Below are positions 54,299-64,000 of a stretch of DNA of 64,000 nt, piece after piece. Each line of letters starts with the position of its first letter. Positions within the stretch are counted from its first letter, which is position 1. A program made the position numbers and the translations under genes. The stretch is from contig CM018048.1 of assembly GCA_008638375.1 (NCBI GenBank), forward strand, positions 9,024,040 to 9,088,039, written 5' to 3'. The notes under the pieces are model-generated. The model had not been told where the DNA came from, made no database searches, and worked only from the letters and a program-made list of their open reading frames with translations. The stretch comes from Nyssa sinensis. Taxonomy: Eukaryota > Streptophyta > Magnoliopsida > Cornales > Nyssaceae.

Positions 54299-55261
54299 AT
54301 AGTGGTAGACAAACACCCATCAAGCTTGTCACTAAAATAGAAGCGATTGCAATGATCTTAAGTTTCAGTGATCCAAGCTTGTCGTGACATTTATTAATGT
54401 CGGATTTGGAGCCACAATCAGGCGAAACACCGGAAGTTTGTGATGCGAAGATGGTGACGAGGATGATAATGATTGAATGAAGTTTGATAGAGGTGACCAT
54501 GCTTATGGTTTGCTTGTGAAGAGTTTTGGTTTTAGGTGAGTGAGTTTGGTGTGCAGATTTTATGAGGGTTCGGAGAATTGAAGACTTGCGGCTGGAGTGT
54601 GGGTGTTTGTGGCCCACACTGATTGCGACTCTCACTTTCATAGTGCAGTGTCAACTAGACTTCACTTTTACTGAATCTAAGGATGACATGGCATTTTATT
54701 TATTGGTGTTTTAGTATTTTATTCAAACCAACAGCTTGATATGAATTATCAACATTTACACTGTTTTTTCTTCCAAAACAAGAATCCCCTTTTCTCTACA
54801 ACTTTTAAATGATTGTTTGAAATTTTTTTCAATTAGATTAGGTTAAAATTATTTTTATTAAATTATTTAATTTTAAAAAAATTAATTTTTCGTAGATTTG
54901 ACTTTATTCAAGTTTTAAATATTTATAAAATTAAATATGAACTAATATACTATTAAAAGTTACTTATTAAATAATAAAAAAATTTAAAATCAGTTCATCT
55001 GTGTTCTATAGAACCAGTTAAAACTTTTTTTTCAAACAGGTCGTAACTCTTTTAAATTAATCAGAATCTTCTTTATAACAAAATTCAATTTTTTTCTTTT
55101 TACCAAACTCAAAAATAAACAAAACAAGACAACAATATATATATATATGAGTTTAAAGTTGATAGGGTTGATTCGTAAACATGTAAATTTCCTTAATAGA
55201 GTTACACTCCCACAACGCAACTGATAAGTCCCTTTGAGTCCAAACCAATGCCTCATTGGTG

Positions 55262-56727
55262 GAAATAGCTAACTATTTTGGAGTATCGATTTTTAGCTAG
55301 CAAGAAATCTCAACTCCAATTAATTATATTAATCTTCTCACGATATCACGGTTAATATATTTTAGGATTATATTAATTATATTTATGAATATTCTTAATT
55401 TATTTTTAGTATGTTTTTAAAAAAAGTTAAAAAATAGTCGTTATAAATTGATCGTCTAAAATTAACCTTTAAAATTTGTCTGTTAAAAATAACTATTGAA
55501 ATATGACCTTTAAATTGAGCATTGAAATTTAATTATTAGAATATTTTAAATTAAAAAATATATCTAGTTAAAATAAAAAATAATGTTGAAGTTGACATTC
55601 AAAAAAATGACTAACAAAAATAAAAATAAAGAATTTTTATTTAAAATAACTAGCCAAAATGACTAGCATTGTCAAAATTATTGTTTTTGTTTTTTTTTTG
55701 AAAAGGCACTAGCTATTACGGCTAAAAGAAAAAAAAAAAAAAAAAGGATCCAGAAAAAACTATAGGTTATACAAATTAATTTCCAAAAAAAAAAAATTGT
55801 GTACGACATCTTCCCACTAATAAAGTCTTAAAAAAAACAACACTCGCATTTTTTTAATGTATTATAAGTATCATGTATAAGACATTCACAATTATACTTC
55901 GATGATATTAAAAAAAAATTTCTTTTAATATATACAATCAAATTATCACTTATTCATTAATCTCTCAATAGTCTTGGTTGATGTATTCAAGGAAGCTTCC
56001 GTATTTGTGGATAAGCCAGCAACAATGGATGGAAATTGTGACGTAGATGGCCTTTTTTTTTTTACTAGAACAAGATGAATGATGTATTAATGTTTTAAAT
56101 TATTTTGTGTTTGGTCGAATAACTACAAGTAGAACACTCTTTAATTACACCACAATCCTTTTTAAAATAGTAAACAAAAAGAAGTAACATTGAAACTTTA
56201 GAAAAGTTAATTGTGAAGAATTTTGATCTAAAAGTGAGTAAAAATAAAAATTGAAGGAATATATTTGAAAGTTTTTCAAGAAATACAAAAGAAAATTTAA
56301 ATAACAAATGTCGGGGCAGGATTGCCTTCATTCGCTTCGTTCCTAACAAAACATTTAAGGACATCTCCAAGGGATGAAGCAAATTAATGGGAAAGTCAAA
56401 TTTGATGGGCCACATAATTTTTTAGAGCGCCAAGGGAGGTAGCAACTCAATCTTCAAAAGAAGCAAATTTGTTACTCTCCTTCTAAGATAACTAATGTAC
56501 TTTTTATATTAAAAAAATTATGAATCCAATAAATACACAAAATTTTTGTCCTTATATTAAAATATTATGAGACCCACTTTTTAATATAAAATATAAAATA
56601 TAAAAAATATTAAAATTTGCTATTATCATTATAGTGTCAAAATTTAATATAGATAGCAAATTTGTATTAAAGTAGCAAATGACAACTTTGCTGAATTTTA
56701 TTTTATTTTTTTTGCTTCACCCCTTGA
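55262..56727 (+). repeat. Repeat module R, copy B
   Basis: Near-identical to copy A, with a short deletion near 56450 and without A's ~460-bp extra segment that follows the module. Confidence 0.8.
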
Positions 56728-57002
56728 ACTTATAGTAGAATTATTTTTCTAAAAATTATATTGGTCTCTCCTTTATTATAATGACAATAAAAAAAAATTC
56801 AATACAAAATTCATTATTAATGGTATTAAGATTTTAATCAAATTGCTTATATGATTAAAATACAATTTTATTTTGTACTATGTTTCCCTAATTTTTTAGA
56901 AATCACAGAGGAGGGTCTTGTAATTATCAAATATCATAGGGATTAATTGAGATGACGTTAGATTGTTAGTTTAAGGACTTATTACCCTAAGCTCTCAGTT
57001 CG

Positions 57003-57102
57003 NNNNNNNNNNNNNNNNNNNNNNNNNNNNNNNNNNNNNNNNNNNNNNNNNNNNNNNNNNNNNNNNNNNNNNNNNNNNNNNNNNNNNNNNNNNNNNNNNN
57101 NN
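57003..57102. other. Assembly gap (100 Ns)
   Basis: A run of exactly 100 N, the usual code for a gap of unknown length. Sequence to the right does not continue segment A, so order and distance across the gap are uncertain. Confidence 0.98.
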
Positions 57103-57825
57103 TGTCAAACTTCACATATTCCTTCCACATTTTGAAATCCACGAAAAACACAAATCACAAAACAAAAAGCATATTGATTACACAAATTCATCAATTCGAT
57201 GTTTTACATGTAGAAAACTATTTAGGGAATGAATGAAAAGAAACTACTTTTATGGTGCTGGCAAATATGAGAACCAACATTTTGGAAGAGAGATTGACTA
57301 GAAGAGAGAGAAAAAATAGTGCTAGAGCTTGGAACACAATTGATGCAATAGAGAATCTGGTGAAGGTGATGGTTCACAGTCAACTCATAAAAAGGTTATT
57401 AGGGTAAAAAAAAAAAAAAAAGTCATATTGAAATTTGTTAGTGCTAACTCATCAGAAAGGATTTTAAGTCAAAAAGTAAAATAACCAAATAGACTTTATA
57501 TTAAAATCAAGGGTAAATTATACTTTTCACCGACTTTATCCCAAATTTCACTTTAGTCCCTATATTTTTAATTTTCTCAATTTCAACCTCATATTTGTAG
57601 ACCCATTTCAATTTGGTCACTTCGTCACAATTTACCATCTAAAATGGACGGAAACTTGTCACGAGCGTTGCACATGCTAGAGTAAAGGATATTGTTGTAA
57701 ATTCACTATCTCTTCCCTCATAAATTAGAAGCCAAGCACAAAAATCATCAATTAGGGTTTATGCAGAACCTTCGGATTTGTTTCTTATAGAGGGATAAAG
57801 CTCGATTAATTAATCTCGTTTCAAA
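57103..57825. other. Flank of the MULE-like remnant
   Basis: AT-rich with no gene. The stretch 57510-57640 (GTAAATTATACTTTTCACC... TTTAGTCCC... CAATTTGGTC) resembles the terminal or untranslated regions of plant DNA transposons. Confidence 0.4.
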
Positions 57826-58190
57826 GTGATGCATAATGCTATGAGTTTGAATCAAAATATGAGTTGTTCGAGGCCATATTATGGTATGTCTTCTATTCAT
57901 ACTGATTTGGTTTATTTTTGGATTTGGGATTTTTTTATGGGTTGGGTGATCTTACTTTTTCTTATAATATGTTTAGCAAATAACTTTTTTTTGGGAGTTG
58001 GGGTTTGGTTTATGGTTGTAATGCTTTGCTTTACATCGAAATCCCCTTTTAAGGACCCATAAACACATGATTTTGAGATTTTTTTTTGAATTATTTTTTT
58101 AGTTTTGGCATTTGATGTCTCTTAGATAAAGACATTCTTGTTTGTATTGTTCTTTTTAAAATGCAGAATGTGGTCCCATGGGCCTAATTT

Positions 58191-58811
58191 TTGTCTAATT
58201 TGGAATGCTTCATTATTGTAGGTAACCCTAATTTGTTTTGTATTGAATTGCATAATAGGGGCCAATTTTGTTACAGACCGCATAAAGTGTATTTAGGTGG
58301 TAAAGTAAACTACTTTGACGAATGTGATGTAGACAAAATATCAATATTGGAGATAGATGATATGGTGGAACAACTTGGATACCAAGGATTTGTGAATTAT
58401 TATTACATGGTACTAGGAAGTGACCTAAACAGTAGTTTGAAAAAAAATGTAGTGTGATGATGATGTTTTGAAAATGGTGACTTATGTTCCACCAAGTAGA
58501 GTCATTGAAGTATAATTAGAACATGTTAGTACATGGACTTTCTACACAGTCAAATATGATCAAGTAATGCAGGATCTTCTCATGTACTGATTGAAGAGAT
58601 AGATATTAGAGATGTTGATTATAGTGCAGATATAGAAACACAAGGTGCTATTGTTAAAGCTACTACATGAATAAGTTTAGAGGACAGTGAATTAGAAATT
58701 GATGACTCTAAATTCATCGATAGTGACTATAACATAAGTGATGACGATGATGAGTTATTTGAGAAGAATGTTGATGAAGGAATGAAGTGGGGAGGTGTGA
58801 GTAGAAGTAAG
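58191..58811 (+). pseudogene. PB1-like domain protein remnant (MULE transposase-associated), truncated
   Basis: Encodes the PB1-like domain found at the N terminus of many plant MuDR/MULE-derived proteins: VYLGGKVNYFDECDVDKIS, ILEIDDMVEQLGY and, after a frameshift near 58450, KMVTYVPPSRVIEV. A TAA follows at about 58512, then further frames (EHVSTWTFYTVKYDQ) and an acidic stretch ending EKNVDEGMKWGGV. At 58812 the chromovirus LTR begins, cutting off the zinc finger and transposase domains. An upstream frame (57826-58062) may be leader or intron; I do not call it a gene. Confidence 0.72.
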
Positions 58812-61644
58812 TGTCACGCCCCGAATTCCAGCGAACCCGAGGCGCGAGTAACGGAACAAAGGAAATTAAAATAATAAAATAATATCGAAATGAAAGATAA
58901 CAATGACATTCTCATACATTCCGTACACAGTTCTAATACATACATAAAGTCGGGTCCGTTGGTTCTCCACATTCAAAATGAAATACAGTCTCGGGCTTAT
59001 GCCCTTACAAATATCAAAAGCGCCCATCGGGCCCTAATATAACCCTCAATCAGACCGTCTCTATATCCCGTACAGCTGGAACATCATCTGAAATGTTGCC
59101 CCACTAAAGGGGTCAGCTCAACATGCTGGTACAATATAATGCTAATGCAAGAAACAAAACTAAGGTCGTGGCAGGTGCGAGTGTACAGTTATTTCTACAT
59201 GGCATTCTATATCATGATGACAGTATATAGACAGTATACAGTATATGAGCAATATGCATGACACACCCATGCAACTCTATGCCACCCATGTCTCATGATA
59301 CGGTCATTCTCCGCTGGCATGAGTACCGCCACTTATGTCTCGCTTCACGGTCCGGAATCCGTCAGGCTCGCAAGTACCTAATGGCCGATTTTGGGTTTTT
59401 CACCACAGGATCTGCACCCTCATAATGCAAAGCACCAAGTGCTTACCCACGCCATGCCCAAGGAATCACACCATGCCAATATGCACTAATCTCATCATGT
59501 CATAATGCAATCCCAATGATACATTTCAGTCATACGTAAAATATGCTTTCAAGTGTACAATTCATAACATCGACAGTTCTTCAAGCAGATAATTCACACA
59601 CCACGTTAATACATGCGATATACTCATAATCATCATTCCGACTAAACAAGATAGCACATAGCACGTAAACATGTGAACACTCGGGCAAACATGTGAACAA
59701 TTTACACAGCAAAGCAAGTATTCCTAATCTCAATTCTATTTCTTACTTAGCACAATATATCGTACCTGGTAATCGATCTCAAACCAGAAAGGTATAGCTC
59801 GTAGTCAAGGGAAACCACCGTAAGAACACTGAAGGTCAAGGTCACCTTCTCTTTGCCTTTCCGTGTCCCTAAAATTCATAACATGAAACTCAGTTTAATC
59901 GTCACTTGAATTACTGCTATTCATCAAATTTTACGTCTTTATCTTATAAGCTTCTACTTTGCTAAATTAAACTCTACTGTTGAATCCGGGACGTTGAAGA
60001 AAATAAGTTTAGGCTTTCGTAGAATTCAATTTGGGCATCTGGGTCAAAAAGGGCAAAACAGTCATTTTGCACTTTACACGGGTCCTTACATTTCGTGATC
60101 TCTTTTCACAAATCGGACTCCACGGTTGAGTCCGGAATGTTCGAGATAATAAAATTCCACTATTTGTTTACCTAATTCGGAATTCGTTTGATTGTATTTC
60201 AATTCAGGGGTATTTTGGTAATTTTACACGTTGCTACGTGTCTTTTATTTTTCGGGACCCCGTCTCGTAAAACGGACCTCACCATTGGTCTCAGAATGGC
60301 CGAGATAGTCAAAATACACTAATGACTTGTCCCATTTGGACTCCGGAATTTATTTGAATATTTAATTAATTAAATTAATTAAATTAAATAATTAATTAAT
60401 TAATTTAATTAATATTTTATTAATATTTTAATCAGGTGGGTCAAAGTGTGATTTCTAATAGTTGGGGGGGTCAATTCGTAATTTCTGAAAGTTCAGGTCA
60501 AGGTTCAAATTCAAAAGGTTCAAATTCTTAAAGGTTCAAATTTCAAAAAGGTCCAAATTAAAACTAGTTTAATTTGTTATTCTAAATTAGGTTAACCAAA
60601 CAGGGCTTATCCAGAACAGGGATAGGATATCCCTGTTCCTATTTCAATTTAAAATCTTTTAATTTCTTATCTCTGTAACCAAACGCCCCCAATTTAGTTT
60701 TTAATTTAAAACCAGTGGGCGACACGTGGCAGGGGCGGGTCAGCCCCAAGCCCGACCCGACCCGAACCGACCCGACCCGACCCGCACAGTGCCCATCTCC
60801 CCCCCCGCTTTTCCGGTAGGGTTCCGGCGACCTCCGGTCGTCTTCTCCGGCGACGTCGCCGGAATTTCAGAAAAATCAAGTTTTTAAACTTGATTTTTAT
60901 GGCGTTTTCGAAGCCCCTTTCAATCCCAAACTATTCTAAAACGTTTTTGGAGCATTTTAATATTGTTTTGAAGCTTCCAATCACGGTGAAAACCCAGATT
61001 TTTCCCCCACGGCCGTGACCTGCACCTCCATTTTTCTCCCTCATTTCTCAACCGTTTTCTATCATTTTTGTTGCGTTTTAATCCTCACACTATGCTCTAC
61101 AAGGTTCTATAATTTAAATCAATTGAAATGCTCTAAAATAAATCGAGACAGAAGTGACCCACTTACAAGTTTTCTTGGCCGTTTCTCTCTCTAGCCGTGC
61201 CCACTTCCACCTTTCTGGTTCCTCCTCGAGCCTCCTCTCCTCCTTCACGGTCTAGAACTCTCTCTCTCTCTGTTTCTCTCTTCTTTCTCTTTCTTTCCTT
61301 CTCTTCTTTTCCACCCGAGACCACTCTCTTTATTTTCTCTCTATATCTCTCTCTCTAAATCTGACTCACTCTCTGGCAACCCCACTGCCACACACAACTC
61401 TACTCACACACTCCATCCCCCACTCCTCATTGAGTGTAACACACTCAATCTACACACACTTACACACACAACCGTACACACACTGTTTTATACATTTATA
61501 TATATATACACTGTTTTAAACATATATATATACATATACATACATATATATATTCACATATTTAAATAAACACACTCACTTGTGCACACATATACTACAC
61601 ACAATTTAAGTTTAAATTATATATACATACACACACATCATAAC

Positions 61645-61689
<45 letters not shown>

Positions 61690-61752
61690 TAAAATTAATA
61701 ATAACAACTTGAAAATTTAATTTATAAAAAAAAAAATTTTCAGGTTGTTACA
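58812..61752 (-). mobile_element. 3' LTR of the minus-strand chromovirus (2941 bp)
   Basis: In element orientation it starts TGTAACAACCTG (61752) and ends GGGGCGTGACA (58812). It has (AAT)n at 61638-61686, TA/CA tracts near 61490-61620, a CT/GA-rich tract near 61260-61350, the shared block GGTGAAAAACCCAAAATCGG (59404-59385) and a predicted intron 59765-59088 (ACCAG/GTACG to TTTCAG/ATGA). Confidence 0.92.
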
Positions 61753-61815
61753 TCCTTCCCTCCTTACAGAAATTTCGTCCCGAAATTTAAAATAACTAAG
61801 ACAAAAGAAAATACA

Positions 61816-64000
61816 TCACTGATCAAATAACTCGGGGTATCTAGCACGGACCTCGGCCTCACGCTCCCAAGTAGCCTCCTCGACTCCATGATGGTTCCAA
61901 CGAACCTTGACCAAAGGGATGGTCCTGCCTCGCAAAACCTGGTCCCTCGAGTCCAATATCTCTACGGGTCTCTGGTCATAGGAAGCGTCCCCCTCTAGCT
62001 GAAGATCTACCCAATCAAGTACATGTGAGGGGTCGGGATGGTACTTCCTCAGCATCGATACATGAAAAACGTCGTGAACCCCAGATAGCTGTGGTGGTAA
62101 GGCTAGCTTATAAGCTACCTCACCCACTCTCCCCAGAATCTCAAAGGGGCCAATAAATCGTGGCGACAGCTTCCCACCACGTCCAAATCTCCTCAAGCCC
62201 CGTCTGGGAGACACCTTGAGGAACACATGGTCCCCCACCTCAAATGCCAAGGGCCGCCGCCTCCTATCCGCATAGCTCCTCTGGCGGCTCTGAGCTGTCA
62301 ATAGACGCTGCCTGATCACCTGTATCTTGTCCGTGGTCTCACGGACTATATCGGGCCCCAAGGCAGCTGTCTCTCCCACCTCAGTCCAACATACCGGGGA
62401 GCGGCACGGCCTACCATACAACGCCTCAAATGGTGCCATCTCTATACTGGACTGATAGCTGTTGTTGTAGGCAAACTCGACCAAGGCGAGGTGATCCTCC
62501 CAGCTACCCCTGAAATCCATGACACAAGCCCTAAGCATGTCCTCGAGGATCTGAATGGTACGCTCTGACTGGCCATCGGTCTGGGGGTGAAAGGCAGTAC
62601 TAAACTGGAGCTGTGTCCCTAAGGCCGTCTGGAGACTCTGCCAAAACCGGGCAGTGAAACGTGGGTCCCTATCTGAAACAATGGATACCGGTACCCCATG
62701 TAGTCGTACAATCTCTCGAATATACAACCTACTGAGGGTATCTGATGAATCAGTCACTCTGATAGGCAAGAAGTGAGCAGACTTCGTCAGCCTGTCCACG
62801 ATAACCCAAACTGCATCATGGCCCCTCGGTGACTTAGGAAGACCCATCACGAAATCCATAGTAACGTGCTCCCACTTCCACTCGGCCACCGGCAATGGCT
62901 GCAACAATCCCCCAGGTCTCTGGTGCTCAGCCTTCACCTGCTGGCACGTGAGACATCTCGACACGAACTGCGCCACATCTCTCTTCATCCCCGCCCACCA
63001 GTACTGACGGCGCAGATCGTGATACATCTTAGTGCCCCCTGGGTGCACTGCCAGACGTGAGTGGTGAAAATCTCTAAGGACCTCAGCCCTGAGAGACTCT
63101 GGGACAAAAACTCTACCCAAATACCTCAGACTAAGGTCAGAATGCACCGTCCATCCCACAAATCCCTCGGGACTAGCAATCCGTACTCTGATCTGATCTG
63201 CCTCAACATCCACTAGCTGTGCCTCTATCACTCTAGTCAAAAGGGTGGGCTGTGCACATAAGCTGAACAGTGTGGCCTGTCCCTCAAACTCAGCAATATC
63301 TAGATCAAACTCGCCAATATCCCCCATCATCTCCCACTCCCTGATGGCAATACTGGCAATAGTACCCCTCGACCTCCTGCTGAGTGCATCAGCCACCACA
63401 TTGGCCCTCCCTGGGTGGTACTGAAGGTCAAAATCATAATCCTCCATGTACTCCATCCACCTCCTCTGCCTCAGGTTCAGGTCCTTCTGCGTGAAGATAT
63501 ACCTGAGGCTCTTGTGGTCAGAAAATACCTCGAATCTCTCCCCGTATAAGTAGTGTCGCCAGCTCTTCAATGCAAAGATGACGGCAGCTAACTCCAAGTC
63601 ATGTGTGGGGTAGTTCCGCTCATGGTTCTTCAACTGACGAGAACCGTAGGCTACCACTCTGCCATCCTGCATCAATACACAACCTAATCCCTCTCGGGAA
63701 GCATCACAGTACACAGCATAGCCCACTCCCCTCTCAGGTATGATCAAAACAGGCGCTGAAGTCAACCTCCTCTTCAGCTCCTGAAAAGACTGCTCACAGT
63801 CATCTGTCCATAAGAATCTGATGCCCTTGCGCGTCAGACGAGTCATCGGCGCGGCAAGACGGGAGAAACCCTCCACAAATCGTCGGTAGTATCCGGCCAA
63901 CCCCAGAAAACTCCGAATCTCAAATACACTGCTCGGTCTCTCCCAGCTCATGACAGCCTCAATCTTGGAGGGATCCACAGATACCCCTCCACTAGATACT
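61816..64000 (-). CDS. pol: Chromovirus Pol C-terminal part: RT end, RNase H, integrase, chromodomain (partial)
   Basis: The frame is open from the window edge to the stop at 61816 without a lesion. Order: RT thumb ([25 protein letters not shown]), RNase H ([42 protein letters not shown]), integrase HHCC finger ([11 protein letters not shown] ... CLTCQQ), catalytic core ([26 protein letters not shown]: the three acidic residues present), GPF/Y-type C-terminal module ([17 protein letters not shown]) and a chromodomain ([29 protein letters not shown]). The chromodomain targets insertion to heterochromatin in chromoviruses. Intactness suggests a young copy that could supply proteins to defective relatives such as the one at 13286. 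Confidence 0.95.
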   Translation of the reverse strand, partial: VSSGGVSVDPSKIEAVMSWERPSSVFEIRSFLGLAGYYRRFVEGFSRLAAPMTRLTRKGIRFLWTDDCEQSFQELKRRLTSAPVLIIPERGVGYAVYCDASREGLGCVLMQDGRVVAYGSRQLKNHERNYPTHDLELAAVIFALKSWRHYLYGERFEVFSDHKSLRYIFTQKDLNLRQRRWMEYMEDYDFDLQYHPGRANVVADALSRRSRGTIASIAIREWEMMGDIGEFDLDIAEFEGQATLFSLCAQPTLLTRVIEAQLVDVEADQIRVRIASPEGFVGWTVHSDLSLRYLGRVFVPESLRAEVLRDFHHSRLAVHPGGTKMYHDLRRQYWWAGMKRDVAQFVSRCLTCQQVKAEHQRPGGLLQPLPVAEWKWEHVTMDFVMGLPKSPRGHDAVWVIVDRLTKSAHFLPIRVTDSSDTLSRLYIREIVRLHGVPVSIVSDRDPRFTARFWQSLQTALGTQLQFSTAFHPQTDGQSERTIQILEDMLRACVMDFRGSWEDHLALVEFAYNNSYQSSIEMAPFEALYGRPCRSPVCWTEVGETAALGPDIVRETTDKIQVIRQRLLTAQSRQRSYADRRRRPLAFEVGDHVFLKVSPRRGLRRFGRGGKLSPRFIGPFEILGRVGEVAYKLALPPQLSGVHDVFHVSMLRKYHPDPSHVLDWVDLQLEGDASYDQRPVEILDSRDQVLRGRTIPLVKVRWNHHGVEEATWEREAEVRARYPELFDQ

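Larger units (their letters stand above)
51004..54500 (-). pseudogene. ZIP transporter pseudogene, copy B (exon 1, split by solo LTR S4)
   Basis: The ATG is at 54500. Coding homology covers 54500-54304, is interrupted by S4 (51397-54298 plus one duplication copy), and resumes at 51396-51004, ending at a good donor (GCTCAG/GTTTAATA). The text VKSFASGVILATGYMDELPD and SYYKKHC identify the family. It shares the one-base deletion in TTTCAAACC with copy A but not A's two other stops. Exon 2 is absent because the duplication border lies in intron 1. Confidence 0.87.
50448..57002 (+). repeat. Segmental duplication B (paralogue of segment A)
   Basis: Same order and orientation as segment A: ZIP intron and exon 1, AT-rich DNA and module R, ending at the N run. 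It keeps the empty target site (AGTTAAAA followed by CTTTTTTT at about 55016-55030) that received the Tekay-like element in A. Confidence 0.88.
58812..64000 (-). mobile_element. Tekay/Del-type chromovirus, minus strand (3' half; 5' part beyond window)
   Basis: The 3' LTR (58812-61752), polypurine tract (61770-61753, GTAAGGAGGGAAGGA) and the C-terminal half of pol are in the window. Its base composition is clearly more GC-rich in pol than the surroundings. The putative target duplication is GTAAG (58807-58811); its partner is outside the window. Confidence 0.92.

Noticed and set aside
57826..58062. 78-codon hydrophobic ORF upstream of the PB1-like domain
   Set aside because: T-rich DNA gives hydrophobic codons; no homology to a known N-terminal exon was recognised, and it may be leader or intron.

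Overview
This is a plant nuclear window. Retrotransposons dominate it; the remaining DNA is AT-rich and holds broken fragments of plant gene families (a ZIP metal transporter, a prolamin-like/ECA1-type secreted protein, a vicilin-like cupin, a MULE-type PB1-like protein). These families, the long Tekay/Del-like LTRs and the Tat-lineage elements with two RNase H domains point to a seed plant, most likely a eudicot. I cannot name the species. No intact ordinary host gene was found.

Layout. 1-10967: a Tat-lineage Ty3/gypsy element lacking its left end (gag, protease, RT, RNase H, second RNase H, integrase, a hairpin tandem array, two antisense genes, 3' LTR). 10968-13285: ZIP pseudogene copy A. 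13286-26061: a Tekay/Del-like element with two ~2.4 kb LTRs and a decayed interior, carrying a nested 3.4 kb solo LTR. 26062-28990: the rest of duplicated segment A. 28991-39540: a second, complete but mutated Tat element whose gag is split by a 2.1 kb solo LTR. 39541-46760: AT-rich repeat modules, a 442 bp TRIM, a prolamin-like gene with a frameshift, and a vicilin-like fragment. 46764-49975: a 3.2 kb solo LTR. 50448-57002: segment B, paralogous to segment A, with its ZIP pseudogene split by a 2.9 kb antisense solo LTR. 57003-57102: a run of Ns. 57103-58811: a PB1-like MULE remnant. 58812-64000: the 3' LTR and intact C-terminal pol of a minus-strand chromovirus that runs off the window.

How parts relate. 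The two Tat elements share one stop codon, between protease and reverse transcriptase, in the context AAA UAG CAA UUA CAG, which matches the tobamovirus-type leaky stop. Every other stop is private to one copy, so this one looks like programmed readthrough. Both elements carry tandem arrays after pol whose units fold into hairpins with stems changed in a compensatory way, and both carry an antisense ORF with TATA-like and AATAAA signals. The first also carries a three-exon antisense gene. A TRIM nearby has the same LTR termini and primer-binding site as the Tat elements and may be mobilised by them.

The Tekay-like LTRs, of two families, each hold a well-formed splice donor and acceptor 0.5-0.9 kb apart at the equivalent place, suggesting an intron inside the LTR. 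Exact 5-bp target-site duplications were found for all four solo LTRs, for the Tekay-like element and for the TRIM, giving an insertion order. Segments A and B share an ancestral ZIP frameshift but carry different later insertions, so the duplication copied an already dead gene.
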